Below, in pieces: positions 1 through 6,762 of a stretch of 12,861 nt of DNA. The DNA is from Solobacterium sp. UBA3691 (GTDB lineage Bacteria > Bacillota_I > Bacilli_A > Erysipelotrichales > Erysipelotrichaceae). The stretch is from positions 1 to 12,861 of the forward strand of contig DFIS01000084.1 in NCBI GenBank assembly GCA_002372175.1. Direction: 5' to 3'. Each line of letters begins with the position of its first letter. The stretch's first letter is position 1. The position numbers and the translations under genes were made by a program. The notes below the pieces were generated by a model. That model had not been told where the DNA came from, searched no databases, and worked only from the letters and a program-made list of their open reading frames with translations.

Positions 1-48
1 GTCTACTTTGGTGGGATCATATCACATGCCTGTGCTTTTTTGTGCAAA

Positions 49-71
49 GAAAAAGACCCGGGTACTCCCGG
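49..71 (-). terminator. Intrinsic terminator of the esterase/Trk operon
   Basis: On the minus strand a CCGGG/CCCGG stem (58-62 with 67-71) closes a four-base loop and is followed by GTCTTTTTC. It lies 4 bases past the esterase stop codon, so it plausibly ends the five-gene minus-strand operon. The stem is short (5 bp) but all G-C. Confidence 0.8.
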
Positions 72-74
72 ATC

Positions 75-902
75 CTAGAATGCATTCCCTGCGTTCTCTT
101 CTTTCGGCGCAAATCTGTTCAGACAGTCCTGTATACAGAGATCCCAGAACCGCCATTCGTGGGTATAACCATCAACTTCGATGAAGTCTGCCTTCAGTCC
201 TACTTCTTTAGCATACTTCTCAAATGCCTTGAAGGACTTATATACCAGCGTATCACTGGTACCGCAGGCAAAGACCATCTCAGGCAGATCTGCCTTCTCT
301 TCAACTCTCTTCTTCACCAGATCCCATGTGTTCTGATAGGAATTCAGGTATGCGTCCATACCACCGGCATTCTCGATCACATTCTTCGCTCTTCCGGCAA
401 ACTGTGTGCCGCTCAGAGATGTATCGCTGTAGTGTCTGGGGCTGGAGCTCATGACATAGGCACTGGCAAACAGTTCCGGATGATTCAGGGCATAGAGCGC
501 TGTTCCGGCACCGCCCATGGAAAGACCGGCAATGAAGTTATCTTCTCTTTTATCACTGGCAGGATACCAGCCGTAGATCAGGGGCATCAGTTCCTCTGTC
601 AGATAGGAGTACATGTTGTATCCCATCGCGAAATTATGCCAGTCCACATAGTCGGAATTCAGTGCTGAAGGCATGACGATGATCACGTCCTTCTCACAGG
701 CATACAGCTCAACATTGCTTTTGCGGATCCAGTCGGTATAGTCACCGAAGGTGCCGTGCAGCAGCCACAGGACCTTGTACTTCTTCCCGGAGCGGTAGAA
801 GTCCTTCGGCTTATCCGTACGCGGCATATCGGGCAGGATGATATTGACATCGGTATTGTTGTAAAGATAGTGACTTTCAAAATTCAGATGAACCAGCGCC
901 AT
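75..902 (-). CDS. Alpha/beta hydrolase, EstA/esterase D-like
   Basis: This 275-residue protein belongs to the esterase D / tributyrin esterase-like branch of the alpha/beta hydrolases, cytosolic enzymes that cleave short acyl esters. Visible features are the oxyanion-side segment LLHGTFGDYTDW (residues 47-58), the nucleophile elbow GLSMGG with Ser128, an acid candidate Asp217 in CGTSDTL and His248 in GYTHEW, giving a full catalytic triad in the right order. There is no signal peptide. The reading frame extends upstream into trkH, but I chose the ATG at 902 because AGTGAGG (908-914) precedes it by 5 bases and the family's N-terminus begins there. Its ribosome site overlaps the trkH stop codon, so it is probably translationally coupled and the last gene of the operon. 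The natural substrate is not evident; S-formylglutathione hydrolase is a related but less likely role. Confidence 0.9.
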   Translation of the reverse strand: MALVHLNFESHYLYNNTDVNIILPDMPRTDKPKDFYRSGKKYKVLWLLHGTFGDYTDWIRKSNVELYACEKDVIIVMPSALNSDYVDWHNFAMGYNMYSYLTEELMPLIYGWYPASDKREDNFIAGLSMGGAGTALYALNHPELFASAYVMSSSPRHYSDTSLSGTQFAGRAKNVIENAGGMDAYLNSYQNTWDLVKKRVEEKADLPEMVFACGTSDTLVYKSFKAFEKYAKEVGLKADFIEVDGYTHEWRFWDLCIQDCLNRFAPKEENAGNAF

Positions 903-909
903 GTTTGCC

Positions 910-2367
910 TCACTTTCTTGACCATGTACTGCGTGAGAACAGCAGTACGATCGGATAGATCTCCAGTCTTCCCGCCAGCATGTCAAAGATCATGACAAGC
1001 TTGGAAAGATCACTGAACGCAGAATAGTTGCCTACAGGCCCGACCATGTCAAGACCAGGTCCGATATTGTTGAAGGTGGCGATCACTGCCGTCAGATTCG
1101 TCTCAAACGAGAAGCCGTCCAGGGACAGGATCAGAAAGCTGACCACGATGATCCCCATATATCCGATCAGGTAAGCATCGACATTACTGACGACCTTCTC
1201 ATCGACCTTGGCTCCGTTCATGCGGATATTACTGATCTCGCGGGGTCTCAGATTCTGGTGCAGATTCCTGCGGAAACTCCTGAGCAGCAGCAGGATCCTG
1301 GCAACCTTGATACCGCCGCCGGTACTGCCCGCACAGGCACCGCAGAACATCAGCAGCACGAGGATCGTCTTGGCAAATGCCGGCCACTGGTTAAAGTCTG
1401 CCGTCGCAAAACCTGTTGTTGTGATCACGGTGGCAACCTGGAAGAACGATACCCGCAGCACTTCGCCGAGAGAGTGATAGAGACCGCGGATACTGAAGGC
1501 GATCAGCAGTGCACTGACGACAACAACCCCGACATATGTACGCAGTTCTTCATCGTTGAAGACATCCTTCACACGTTTCAGAAGCAGCAGGTAGTAACAG
1601 CTGAAGTTGACACCGAACAGCAGCATGAATATCGTTGTGACATTCTGCAGATACGGACTGTAGCCGGCAATGGAATCCGCCTTGATGCCAAAGCCGCCGG
1701 TACCGGCTGTACCATACGCTGTACACAGAGCATCAAACAGAGGCATCCCGCCAAGCAGCAGGAACAGAACATCGAGCACCGTCAGCATAATATACAGAAG
1801 ATACAGGATCTTCGCTGTCTGACGCATTCTCGGCACCAGTTTGCCTACGGAAGGACCCGGGCTCTCCGCTCTCAGGATATGCAGGGTAAAGCCTTCATTC
1901 TTTCCGCTCATCGGTACGATCGCCAGCAGGAAGACAAGCACGCCCATACCGCCGACCCAGTGTGTAAAACTGCGCCAGTACAGCATGCCCCGGCACATCT
2001 CCTCTACATTCAGCAGGATACTTGAACCGGTCGTGGTAAAGCCCGATACCGTCTCAAACAGCGCATCGACAAAGTGCGGGATCTCACCGGAGATCCAGAA
2101 CGGCAGAGCGCCGAAGACTGACATGACGATCCAGGCTGCACCGGTCAGCACAAAGCCTTCACGCGCATAAAAACCTCTGCGCGGCACATTGGATGTACCG
2201 ATCCACAGAAGTCCTGCTACCAGCACCGAAGCAGCAATCGTCATCGCAAAAGCCCGCACAGCAGCATTACTCCCGTCAAGGTGAGCGATTCCCAGTGCCG
2301 GCAGCATGAATACTGCTTCGATACACAGAATAGGCGCAATCAGGCGTCCGATCATTTTATAGTTCAT
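910..2367 (-). CDS. trkH: TrkH-family potassium uptake membrane subunit
   Basis: A 485-residue integral membrane protein of the TrkH/KtrB superfamily, which forms the potassium-conducting pore and works with a cytosolic TrkA gate. The four pore-loop repeats are all present: TTTGSS (111-116), GTAGTGGFG (219-227), TTTGFA (317-321) and NNIGPGL (433-439); GSTGGGIKVAR (348-357) is a further family signature. Many hydrophobic segments of 18-22 residues fit the usual four M1-P-M2 repeats plus two extra N-terminal helices. Length matches TrkH of about 480 residues. It starts 8 bases after the trkA stop; the best Shine-Dalgarno, GAGGA, lies about 12 bases before the ATG, which is rather far. An internal ATG at codon 5 has no better site. 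It is expected to be produced together with TrkA. Confidence 0.95.
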   Translation of the reverse strand: MNYKMIGRLIAPILCIEAVFMLPALGIAHLDGSNAAVRAFAMTIAASVLVAGLLWIGTSNVPRRGFYAREGFVLTGAAWIVMSVFGALPFWISGEIPHFVDALFETVSGFTTTGSSILLNVEEMCRGMLYWRSFTHWVGGMGVLVFLLAIVPMSGKNEGFTLHILRAESPGPSVGKLVPRMRQTAKILYLLYIMLTVLDVLFLLLGGMPLFDALCTAYGTAGTGGFGIKADSIAGYSPYLQNVTTIFMLLFGVNFSCYYLLLLKRVKDVFNDEELRTYVGVVVVSALLIAFSIRGLYHSLGEVLRVSFFQVATVITTTGFATADFNQWPAFAKTILVLLMFCGACAGSTGGGIKVARILLLLRSFRRNLHQNLRPREISNIRMNGAKVDEKVVSNVDAYLIGYMGIIVVSFLILSLDGFSFETNLTAVIATFNNIGPGLDMVGPVGNYSAFSDLSKLVMIFDMLAGRLEIYPIVLLFSRSTWSRK

Positions 2368-2375
2368 ATGCAGGT

Positions 2376-3737
2376 TTAGTCCTCAAAGATATCATTCAGC
2401 TGACGAATGGAAGTTGTCTTGTTCGTTACAACGATCACATTATCACCGACCTTAAACTTACTGTTTCCGGTAGAGATCTCCGTATTCATACCGTCGGTGA
2501 TACTTGCGATCAGCACATTCGGTTTCAGATTCATATCCTTCAGAGGCATACCGAGATGCTTCGTGTCTTCATCTACGTTAAACTCAATCGCTTCACCCTG
2601 GCCGTCCGCAATACGGTGGATCGTGATCGCCGCACCTTCTTTGTTCTGCATTGCTCTGACATACCGCACGATCGAACTGCATACCAGCTCCTTCGGTGCG
2701 ATCACACTGCCAAGAGGCAGGGAATCCAGCATCCGGTTATTCTCGGCATGGCTCAGCTTTGTGATCAGGTGCGGCACCTTGCGGGAATTGCCGTACAGTG
2801 AAATAACGATGTTCAGCTCATCCAGACCCGTTAACGTGACCATCGCATCAAAGTCGTCAATACCAACACTGTCCAGGAAAGCCTGACTGCTGGCATCACC
2901 GACAATGATCCGCGTATTCGGCAGTAACATCGCCAGTTCCTCACAGCGCTGACGCTTCGCTTCCACGATCGTCGAGGAAATACCGCTGCTTTCCAGTTCC
3001 TTGGCAAGATAATAACTGATCAGACTGCCGCCGGCGATCAGCACACTTCTGACCTTGCGGGTGATGATCCCAAGATTCTTCAGCAGTACGGAAAGATTGG
3101 AAGAAGAAGCCGTAACATAGATCAGATCATTGTTTCTCAGCACAAAATTACCGTCAGGGATAATGCATTCACCGTTTCTCTGTACTGCACATACCAGTAC
3201 ATGACAGTGTACGATATCATTCATGCCGGAAAGCTTAATACCGTTAAGCGCACTGCTCTCTCCTATCTTTAAAACTGCGATCTCCACGTTTCCCTTGGCA
3301 AATGTCTCAAGACCCAGGAAACCCGGGAAATTCAGCAGTCTGCGCATCTCTATCGCGGCCTCATGTTCGGGATTGATCACATAGTTCAGAGCGAAATAAT
3401 CACGCATCTGGTATGCCTGTGCGCGGTAATCCTTGTCTCTGATCCTGCCGATGGTATGCAGGTCGGGATTCAGTCCGTGTGCTGTCAGACAGGACAGCAG
3501 ATTGACCTCATCACGGTCTGTTGCCGCAATCAAAAGATCGGCAGTACGTATGCCTGCCTCTTCCAGTGCTTCCATCGATGCTGCATTCCCCTGTACACCG
3601 ATCACATCATACATCTGCATGGTTTCTTCCAGAACATCGGTATCCCGGTCTACAACAGTGATCTCATGTCCTTCATTTACCAGCTGGCTGACCAGCGATG
3701 AACCTACTTTACCGGCTCCGGCAACTACGATCTTCAT
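2376..3737 (-). CDS. trkA: TrkA, NAD-binding regulatory subunit of potassium uptake
   Basis: A 453-residue soluble protein with two tandem RCK units, the usual full-length TrkA layout, forming a gating ring beneath TrkH. The first Rossmann fold begins at residue 3 with GAGKVG (7-12) and an acidic residue, Asp30, at the end of beta-2, as expected for NAD(H) binding; a TrkA-C region follows at about 140-222. A second Rossmann fold begins near 230 and a second TrkA-C region near 370. The second fold reads AGGSLIS (235-241) rather than the canonical GGGxxG, so its dinucleotide site may be weakened. GGAGG lies just upstream of the ATG (about 5 bases), a strong ribosome site. A small hairpin lies between this gene and the ROK kinase gene upstream. 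Confidence 0.95.
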   Translation of the reverse strand: MKIVVAGAGKVGSSLVSQLVNEGHEITVVDRDTDVLEETMQMYDVIGVQGNAASMEALEEAGIRTADLLIAATDRDEVNLLSCLTAHGLNPDLHTIGRIRDKDYRAQAYQMRDYFALNYVINPEHEAAIEMRRLLNFPGFLGLETFAKGNVEIAVLKIGESSALNGIKLSGMNDIVHCHVLVCAVQRNGECIIPDGNFVLRNNDLIYVTASSSNLSVLLKNLGIITRKVRSVLIAGGSLISYYLAKELESSGISSTIVEAKRQRCEELAMLLPNTRIIVGDASSQAFLDSVGIDDFDAMVTLTGLDELNIVISLYGNSRKVPHLITKLSHAENNRMLDSLPLGSVIAPKELVCSSIVRYVRAMQNKEGAAITIHRIADGQGEAIEFNVDEDTKHLGMPLKDMNLKPNVLIASITDGMNTEISTGNSKFKVGDNVIVVTNKTTSIRQLNDIFED

Positions 3738-3748
3738 ATTTCCTCCGT

Positions 3749-3762
3749 ACTGCTTACGCAGT
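3749..3762 (-). other. Intercistronic stem-loop before trkA
   Basis: ACTGC (3749-3753) and GCAGT (3758-3762) form a five-base-pair stem with a four-base loop in the 30-base gap between the ROK kinase and trkA, just upstream of the trkA ribosome site. It lacks a T run, so it is not a terminator; it could be a processing or stability element, or chance. Confidence 0.35.
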
Positions 3763-3767
3763 GTTAA

Positions 3768-4700
3768 CTATTCCTGATCCAGATAGATCTTCAGTGCTCC
3801 GACAAGATTGGCCTCGGAACCATAATGGCATTTCACAACTTCAGGCTCCACAGCCGGGCTGTTTTCGAACCTCTTGAACACGTCATGTACAGCCTCCTGC
3901 AGTGCCGGCAGTAACTCCGGTGCGTTGGAGATACCGCCGCTGACAGCGATCTTCTCCACATCAAACAGGATCTGAATATTAAAGAATCCGGTAGCTGCAC
4001 ATCTGGCAAATTCATCCAGAACTTCCTTCGCTTCCTCTTCCCCGCTGCGTACAGCCTCAAAGAACTCCTCACCGGAGATCTCTTCATCAAGGTCAATTCC
4101 CTTCCTTGTCTTATACTTGCGCAGCAGTGATGATGCGGAAGCCTGATATGCCCAACCCGGAGAAGGCTTTCTGAAATTCATCTCCTGAACAAAGCCGTCC
4201 GTGACCATCTGTCCGTCATAGATCATACCGCTGACTTCGCCTGAGCTGAAATGTGAACCGAAGTACGTCTTTCCGCCGATGACGATGCCGCCGCCGATGC
4301 CGGTGCCGAAGACGATCACAAAGCCGTTCTCGACATCCTTCAGGGCACCATGCCAGGCTTCTGCCGCAGCTGCACACTTGCCGTCGTTGGCAATGACCAC
4401 CGGCTTGCCGAGGACCTTGCTTAATTCCGGACCAAAAGGAAATCCCGTTAATGTTTTTCCGAGAGCACCGGCAGTGATCGCGATACCGTTCTTTGTGTCG
4501 ATCCTTCCCGGCATGGATACCGCACAGCCTTCAAAACGGCCTTCGTAGCGGTCAGCCACCTCTTTCATGGATAACAGCAGACCCTCCGCTGACTCACGGT
4601 TTGTCGGAATCTTACTGTTCTCCAGAATCTCCGCATGATCATTCATTAATGCATATTTGACAAATGTACCGCCGATATCGAATACCAGATACTGTTTCAT
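3768..4700 (-). CDS. ROK-family sugar kinase lacking the zinc signature
   Basis: A 310-residue cytosolic protein of the ROK family (glucokinases, N-acyl-hexosamine kinases, beta-glucoside kinases), which phosphorylate sugars with ATP. It has the phosphate-1 motif DIGGT (8-12), the catalytic-type aspartate in NDGKCAA (Asp106), GTGIGGG (132-138) and the adenosine motif SGGIS (254-258). The region that in classic ROK kinases reads GEIGH followed by CxCGxxGC instead reads GEVSGM (154-159) and then has no cysteine cluster, so the structural zinc site is missing. There is no N-terminal helix-turn-helix, so it is a kinase and not a ROK repressor. The start codon overlaps the stop of the upstream hydrolase as ATGA, with AAGGA about 8 bases upstream. 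The sugar cannot be told from sequence. Confidence 0.9.
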   Translation of the reverse strand: MKQYLVFDIGGTFVKYALMNDHAEILENSKIPTNRESAEGLLLSMKEVADRYEGRFEGCAVSMPGRIDTKNGIAITAGALGKTLTGFPFGPELSKVLGKPVVIANDGKCAAAAEAWHGALKDVENGFVIVFGTGIGGGIVIGGKTYFGSHFSSGEVSGMIYDGQMVTDGFVQEMNFRKPSPGWAYQASASSLLRKYKTRKGIDLDEEISGEEFFEAVRSGEEEAKEVLDEFARCAATGFFNIQILFDVEKIAVSGGISNAPELLPALQEAVHDVFKRFENSPAVEPEVVKCHYGSEANLVGALKIYLDQE

Positions 4701-5539
4701 AGAGGATTTCCTTTCCTTAAAACTTTATATTTATTATAGGCAATATTACCGAGGATGCCATCCCTTCGTACAGGTTTATGCGGAACGATCGCCTTGGCAA
4801 GCACCCCTTCATGCCCGAAAAACAGCCGTTCTTCGTGCAGATCCTCCCCGCGCAGGATCTCTTCACCTACCTCGATCGTGTTGGGAATGATCACCTTATC
4901 CACGACAGCCTCATCATGACAGACAAGACCTGTATCAAAACTGTCATAATACATATCACGGAAAGCCTTCAGATGATCGATATACTCTTCCAGGGAGAGT
5001 GACTCCTCCAGCATCATATACGTCATCCTGTTGCATGCGTCGGCCAGAAAGACCATCCGCAGCTCCTTCAGCAGCACGCACATACTTCCCGGTGTATGAC
5101 CGCCGAGAGATACCGCTCTGCACGTAAGACCGCCAAGATCGATCTCATCACCGTCATGCAGAGGCAGAAAACCCGTCAGCTTCTGCGGCACGTACTCCTC
5201 CTCGCGGAAATCATACTCCTCCCGCAGGACCCGTTTCACATACCAGATCCGTGTCTCCCGTGTACAGCGCCGGTGGGCAAGCATCAGATCCAGCGGATTC
5301 AAATAAACAACAGGGAATACCCCTGCTCCTCCGGCATGATCCAGATGTCCGTGACTGCACCATACGGTAAGCGGAAGCGATGTGATCTTCCTGATCTCCT
5401 CACGGATATCACCGAGACCGCAGCAGGTATCCATCAGTAATGCCCTGCGCTCTCCAAGAGCCAGGAAAGCATGTACTCCTGCCGCATCCGTGATCACATA
5501 CAGGTGTTCATTCAGCGCTTCCGACGTATAATAAGCCAT
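4697..5539 (-). CDS. Metallo-beta-lactamase-fold hydrolase
   Basis: A 280-residue cytosolic protein of the metallo-beta-lactamase fold. The metal ligands are all visible: HGHLDH (63-68), His148 in GGHTPGS, Asp167 in LADACN and His208 in VCHDEA, consistent with a two-metal hydrolase of the glyoxalase II/lactonase-like type. The substrate is unknown. Two starts are possible: an ATG at 5539, which fits the family's N-terminus but has no Shine-Dalgarno site, and a GTG at 5572 with only a weak AGG. I prefer 5539 because a TATAAT box lies directly upstream, so a transcript beginning there could not include the GTG. It is the first gene of the operon and overlaps the ROK kinase by 4 bases. Confidence 0.85.
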   Translation of the reverse strand: MAYYTSEALNEHLYVITDAAGVHAFLALGERRALLMDTCCGLGDIREEIRKITSLPLTVWCSHGHLDHAGGAGVFPVVYLNPLDLMLAHRRCTRETRIWYVKRVLREEYDFREEEYVPQKLTGFLPLHDGDEIDLGGLTCRAVSLGGHTPGSMCVLLKELRMVFLADACNRMTYMMLEESLSLEEYIDHLKAFRDMYYDSFDTGLVCHDEAVVDKVIIPNTIEVGEEILRGEDLHEERLFFGHEGVLAKAIVPHKPVRRDGILGNIAYNKYKVLRKGNPL

Positions 5540-5545
5540 GACAGT

Positions 5546-5574
5546 ATTATAGGTTATTTCGCATATCTGCACAA
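5546..5574 (-). promoter_or_regulatory. Predicted promoter of the hydrolase-ROK-trkAH-esterase operon
   Basis: On the minus strand a perfect TATAAT (5546-5551) is preceded 17 bases upstream by TTGTGC, a weak match to TTGACA. The predicted transcription start falls 7 bases past the -10 box, on or next to the A of the ATG at 5539, which would make the mRNA leaderless. Confidence 0.55.
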
Positions 5575-5607
5575 TTCGACCTATTGTGAATTAATTATCA
5601 TAATCTC

Positions 5608-5635
5608 TTTACAACCCGTACGGTTATGGTATAAT
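5608..5635 (+). promoter_or_regulatory. Strong sigma-A promoter of hflKC
   Basis: TTTACA (5608-5613, five of six consensus bases) and TATAAT (5630-5635, perfect) are separated by 16 bases, with the extended -10 dinucleotide TG at 5627-5628. The predicted start, about 5642, coincides with the first base of the riboswitch P1 helix. Confidence 0.85.
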
Positions 5636-5641
5636 ACGCTT

Positions 5642-5726
5642 GTATCGAGGGAGTAACTTACGATATATCGTTGTCGGATCGTCAGCACGATCATATCCGG
5701 TCCGGCATAAATAGTGAGACTCGTAC
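5642..5726 (+). ncRNA. yybP-ykoY manganese riboswitch aptamer
   Basis: The hflKC leader carries the conserved pieces of the yybP-ykoY class, which binds manganese, in the right order. P1 pairs CGAG (5646-5649) with CTCG (5720-5723) and extends through GTA/TAC past one bulged base. The internal loop strands are GGGAGTA (5649-5655) and TGAGAC (5715-5720). Between them ACT (5656-5658) pairs AGT (5713-5715), where the Lactococcus lactis member as I recall it has a GC/GC pair, which is compensatory. P2 is the hairpin ACGATATATCGT (5660-5671). P3 pairs TGTCGG (5672-5677) with CCGGCA (5702-5707) and encloses TCGTCA (5679-5684), a small GAT/ATC hairpin and CGG (5698-5700), the second conserved loop. 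The fourth helix of some members is absent: only TAAAT links P3 to the 3' strand. The assignment is from recalled consensus, not a covariance search. Confidence 0.85.
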
Positions 5727-5743
5727 ACGGTGGTGCCGTGTGC
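5723..5743 (+). promoter_or_regulatory. Linker hairpin of the riboswitch expression platform
   Basis: GTACACGG (5723-5730) pairs with CCGTGTGC (5736-5743) around the loop TGGTG, 8 pairs with one G-U. Its 5' arm shares 5723-5726 with the P1 helix, and its 3' arm (5736-5745) can instead pair with the 3' half of the leader terminator (5776-5785). It is therefore placed to act as the switch between P1 and the terminator. Confidence 0.6.
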
Positions 5744-5761
5744 GGAACGTAAGCATGATAT

Positions 5762-5793
5762 CCGTATGCGGGATCCCGTATACGGTTTTTGTT
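5762..5793 (+). terminator. Leader terminator controlled by the riboswitch
   Basis: CCGTATGCGG (5762-5771) pairs with CCGTATACGG (5776-5785) over 10 base pairs, one of them G-U, with a GATC loop, and is followed by TTTTTGTTT. It lies between the promoter and the hflK ribosome site with no gene before it, so it can only act as a conditional attenuator. Confidence 0.9.
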
Positions 5794-5810
5794 TATCAGG
5801 AGGAAAAAGA

Positions 5811-6746
5811 ATGAAAAGACTGGAAGGTTTCACCAATGCCCTGCAGAAGATCACCGGCAAAGCCCTGTGGGTCATCCCTGTTGTATTCCTGCTCATCTCT
5901 GCAGGTTCCGCAACGTACAGCGTGCGCGAAGATGAGCTGGCGGTCATCACCATGTTCGGACAGGTCATCCGCACCGATTCGGCAGGTCTGCACTTCCGTA
6001 TTCCCTGGATCCAGGACGTAAACAAGGTGGATATGACCACACACGGTGTCGGTCTTGGCTATCAGGTGGAAAGCGGCGGTCAGAATATCGATATCGATTC
6101 GGACGCCAAGATGATCACTTCCGACTTCAATCTCATCAATATCGACTTCTATCTTGAATACAAGGTCAGTGATCCGATCGCCTATCTGTTCAACACAAAC
6201 GATCCTGAAATGATCCTGGCCAACGAAGCCCTCTCCTGTATCCGTGCTACCGTCAGTGACTATCCGGTTGATGAAGTCATGACGACCGGCAAGGGACAGA
6301 TCCAGTCCGAGATCAGAGAGATGCTGCAGAAAGAACTGAGTGAGAAGAATATCGGTCTGCAGGTCGTCAATGTCTCCGTACAGGATTCAGAGCCGCCGAC
6401 AGATGAGGTCGCCAGAGCCTTCAAGGCTGTCGAAACAGCACGTCAGGGCAGAGAAACAGCCATCAATGACGCAAACAAATACAAGAACGAACAGATCCCG
6501 TATGCTGAAGCCGAAGCTGACCGTATCATCCAGGCTGCCGAAGCTGAGAAACAGGCAAGGATCGCCGAAGCCGAAGGACAGGCTGCCCGCTTTAACAAGA
6601 TGTATGAAGAATACAGCAGATATCCGCTGATCACCAAGAAGAGAATGTTCTATGAGACGATGGAAGAAGTACTGCCTGAACTCAAAGTGATCATCACTGA
6701 CGGCAATACGCAGACACTGCTGCCGCTGGAGAGTTTCAATGACTGA
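5811..6746 (+). CDS. hflK: HflK-like SPFH/band 7 membrane protein
   Basis: A 311-residue SPFH-domain protein. In other bacteria HflK pairs with HflC to form a large membrane cage around the FtsH protease and modulates membrane-protein quality control. One N-terminal membrane helix lies at about residues 19-36, followed by YSVREDELAVITMFGQV, the typical opening of the band 7 domain, which runs to about 205. A long charged Ala/Glu-rich coiled-coil stretch with AEAE repeats spans about 205-265, then a short C-terminal tail. It is shorter than Escherichia coli HflK (about 419 residues), lacking the long N-terminal cytosolic extension. The ATG at 5811 was chosen over upstream in-frame starts because AGGAGG (5798-5803) is 7 bases before it and upstream codons lie inside the leader terminator. 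hflC follows after 16 bases. Confidence 0.92.
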   Translation: MKRLEGFTNALQKITGKALWVIPVVFLLISAGSATYSVREDELAVITMFGQVIRTDSAGLHFRIPWIQDVNKVDMTTHGVGLGYQVESGGQNIDIDSDAKMITSDFNLINIDFYLEYKVSDPIAYLFNTNDPEMILANEALSCIRATVSDYPVDEVMTTGKGQIQSEIREMLQKELSEKNIGLQVVNVSVQDSEPPTDEVARAFKAVETARQGRETAINDANKYKNEQIPYAEAEADRIIQAAEAEKQARIAEAEGQAARFNKMYEEYSRYPLITKKRMFYETMEEVLPELKVIITDGNTQTLLPLESFND

Positions 6747-6762
6747 CGCAGGAGGAAAGACA

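Noticed and set aside
22..40. Possible plus-strand terminator TCACATGCCTGTGC followed by TTTTTT at the left edge
   Set aside because: The stem is only about four base pairs and no plus-strand gene ending is visible to the left, so it cannot be supported.
1258..2025. Long plus-strand open frame (255 codons) opposite trkH
   Set aside because: Its translation is rich in Gln, His and Arg, has no ribosome site and lies fully antisense to a clear trkH; it is a codon-bias shadow.
5730..5745. T-box-like sequence GGTGGTGCCGTG in the hflKC leader
   Set aside because: The T-box core needs TGGNACC, and here the A is G. There is no Stem I or specifier region in the short leader, and the yybP-ykoY reading explains the leader better.
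5657..5753. Long-range CTTACG (5657-5662) / CGTAAG (5748-5753) pairing as the main helix of the leader RNA
   Set aside because: It conflicts with the P1.2 and P2 pairings of the aptamer, which match a known class; kept only as a possible alternative fold.
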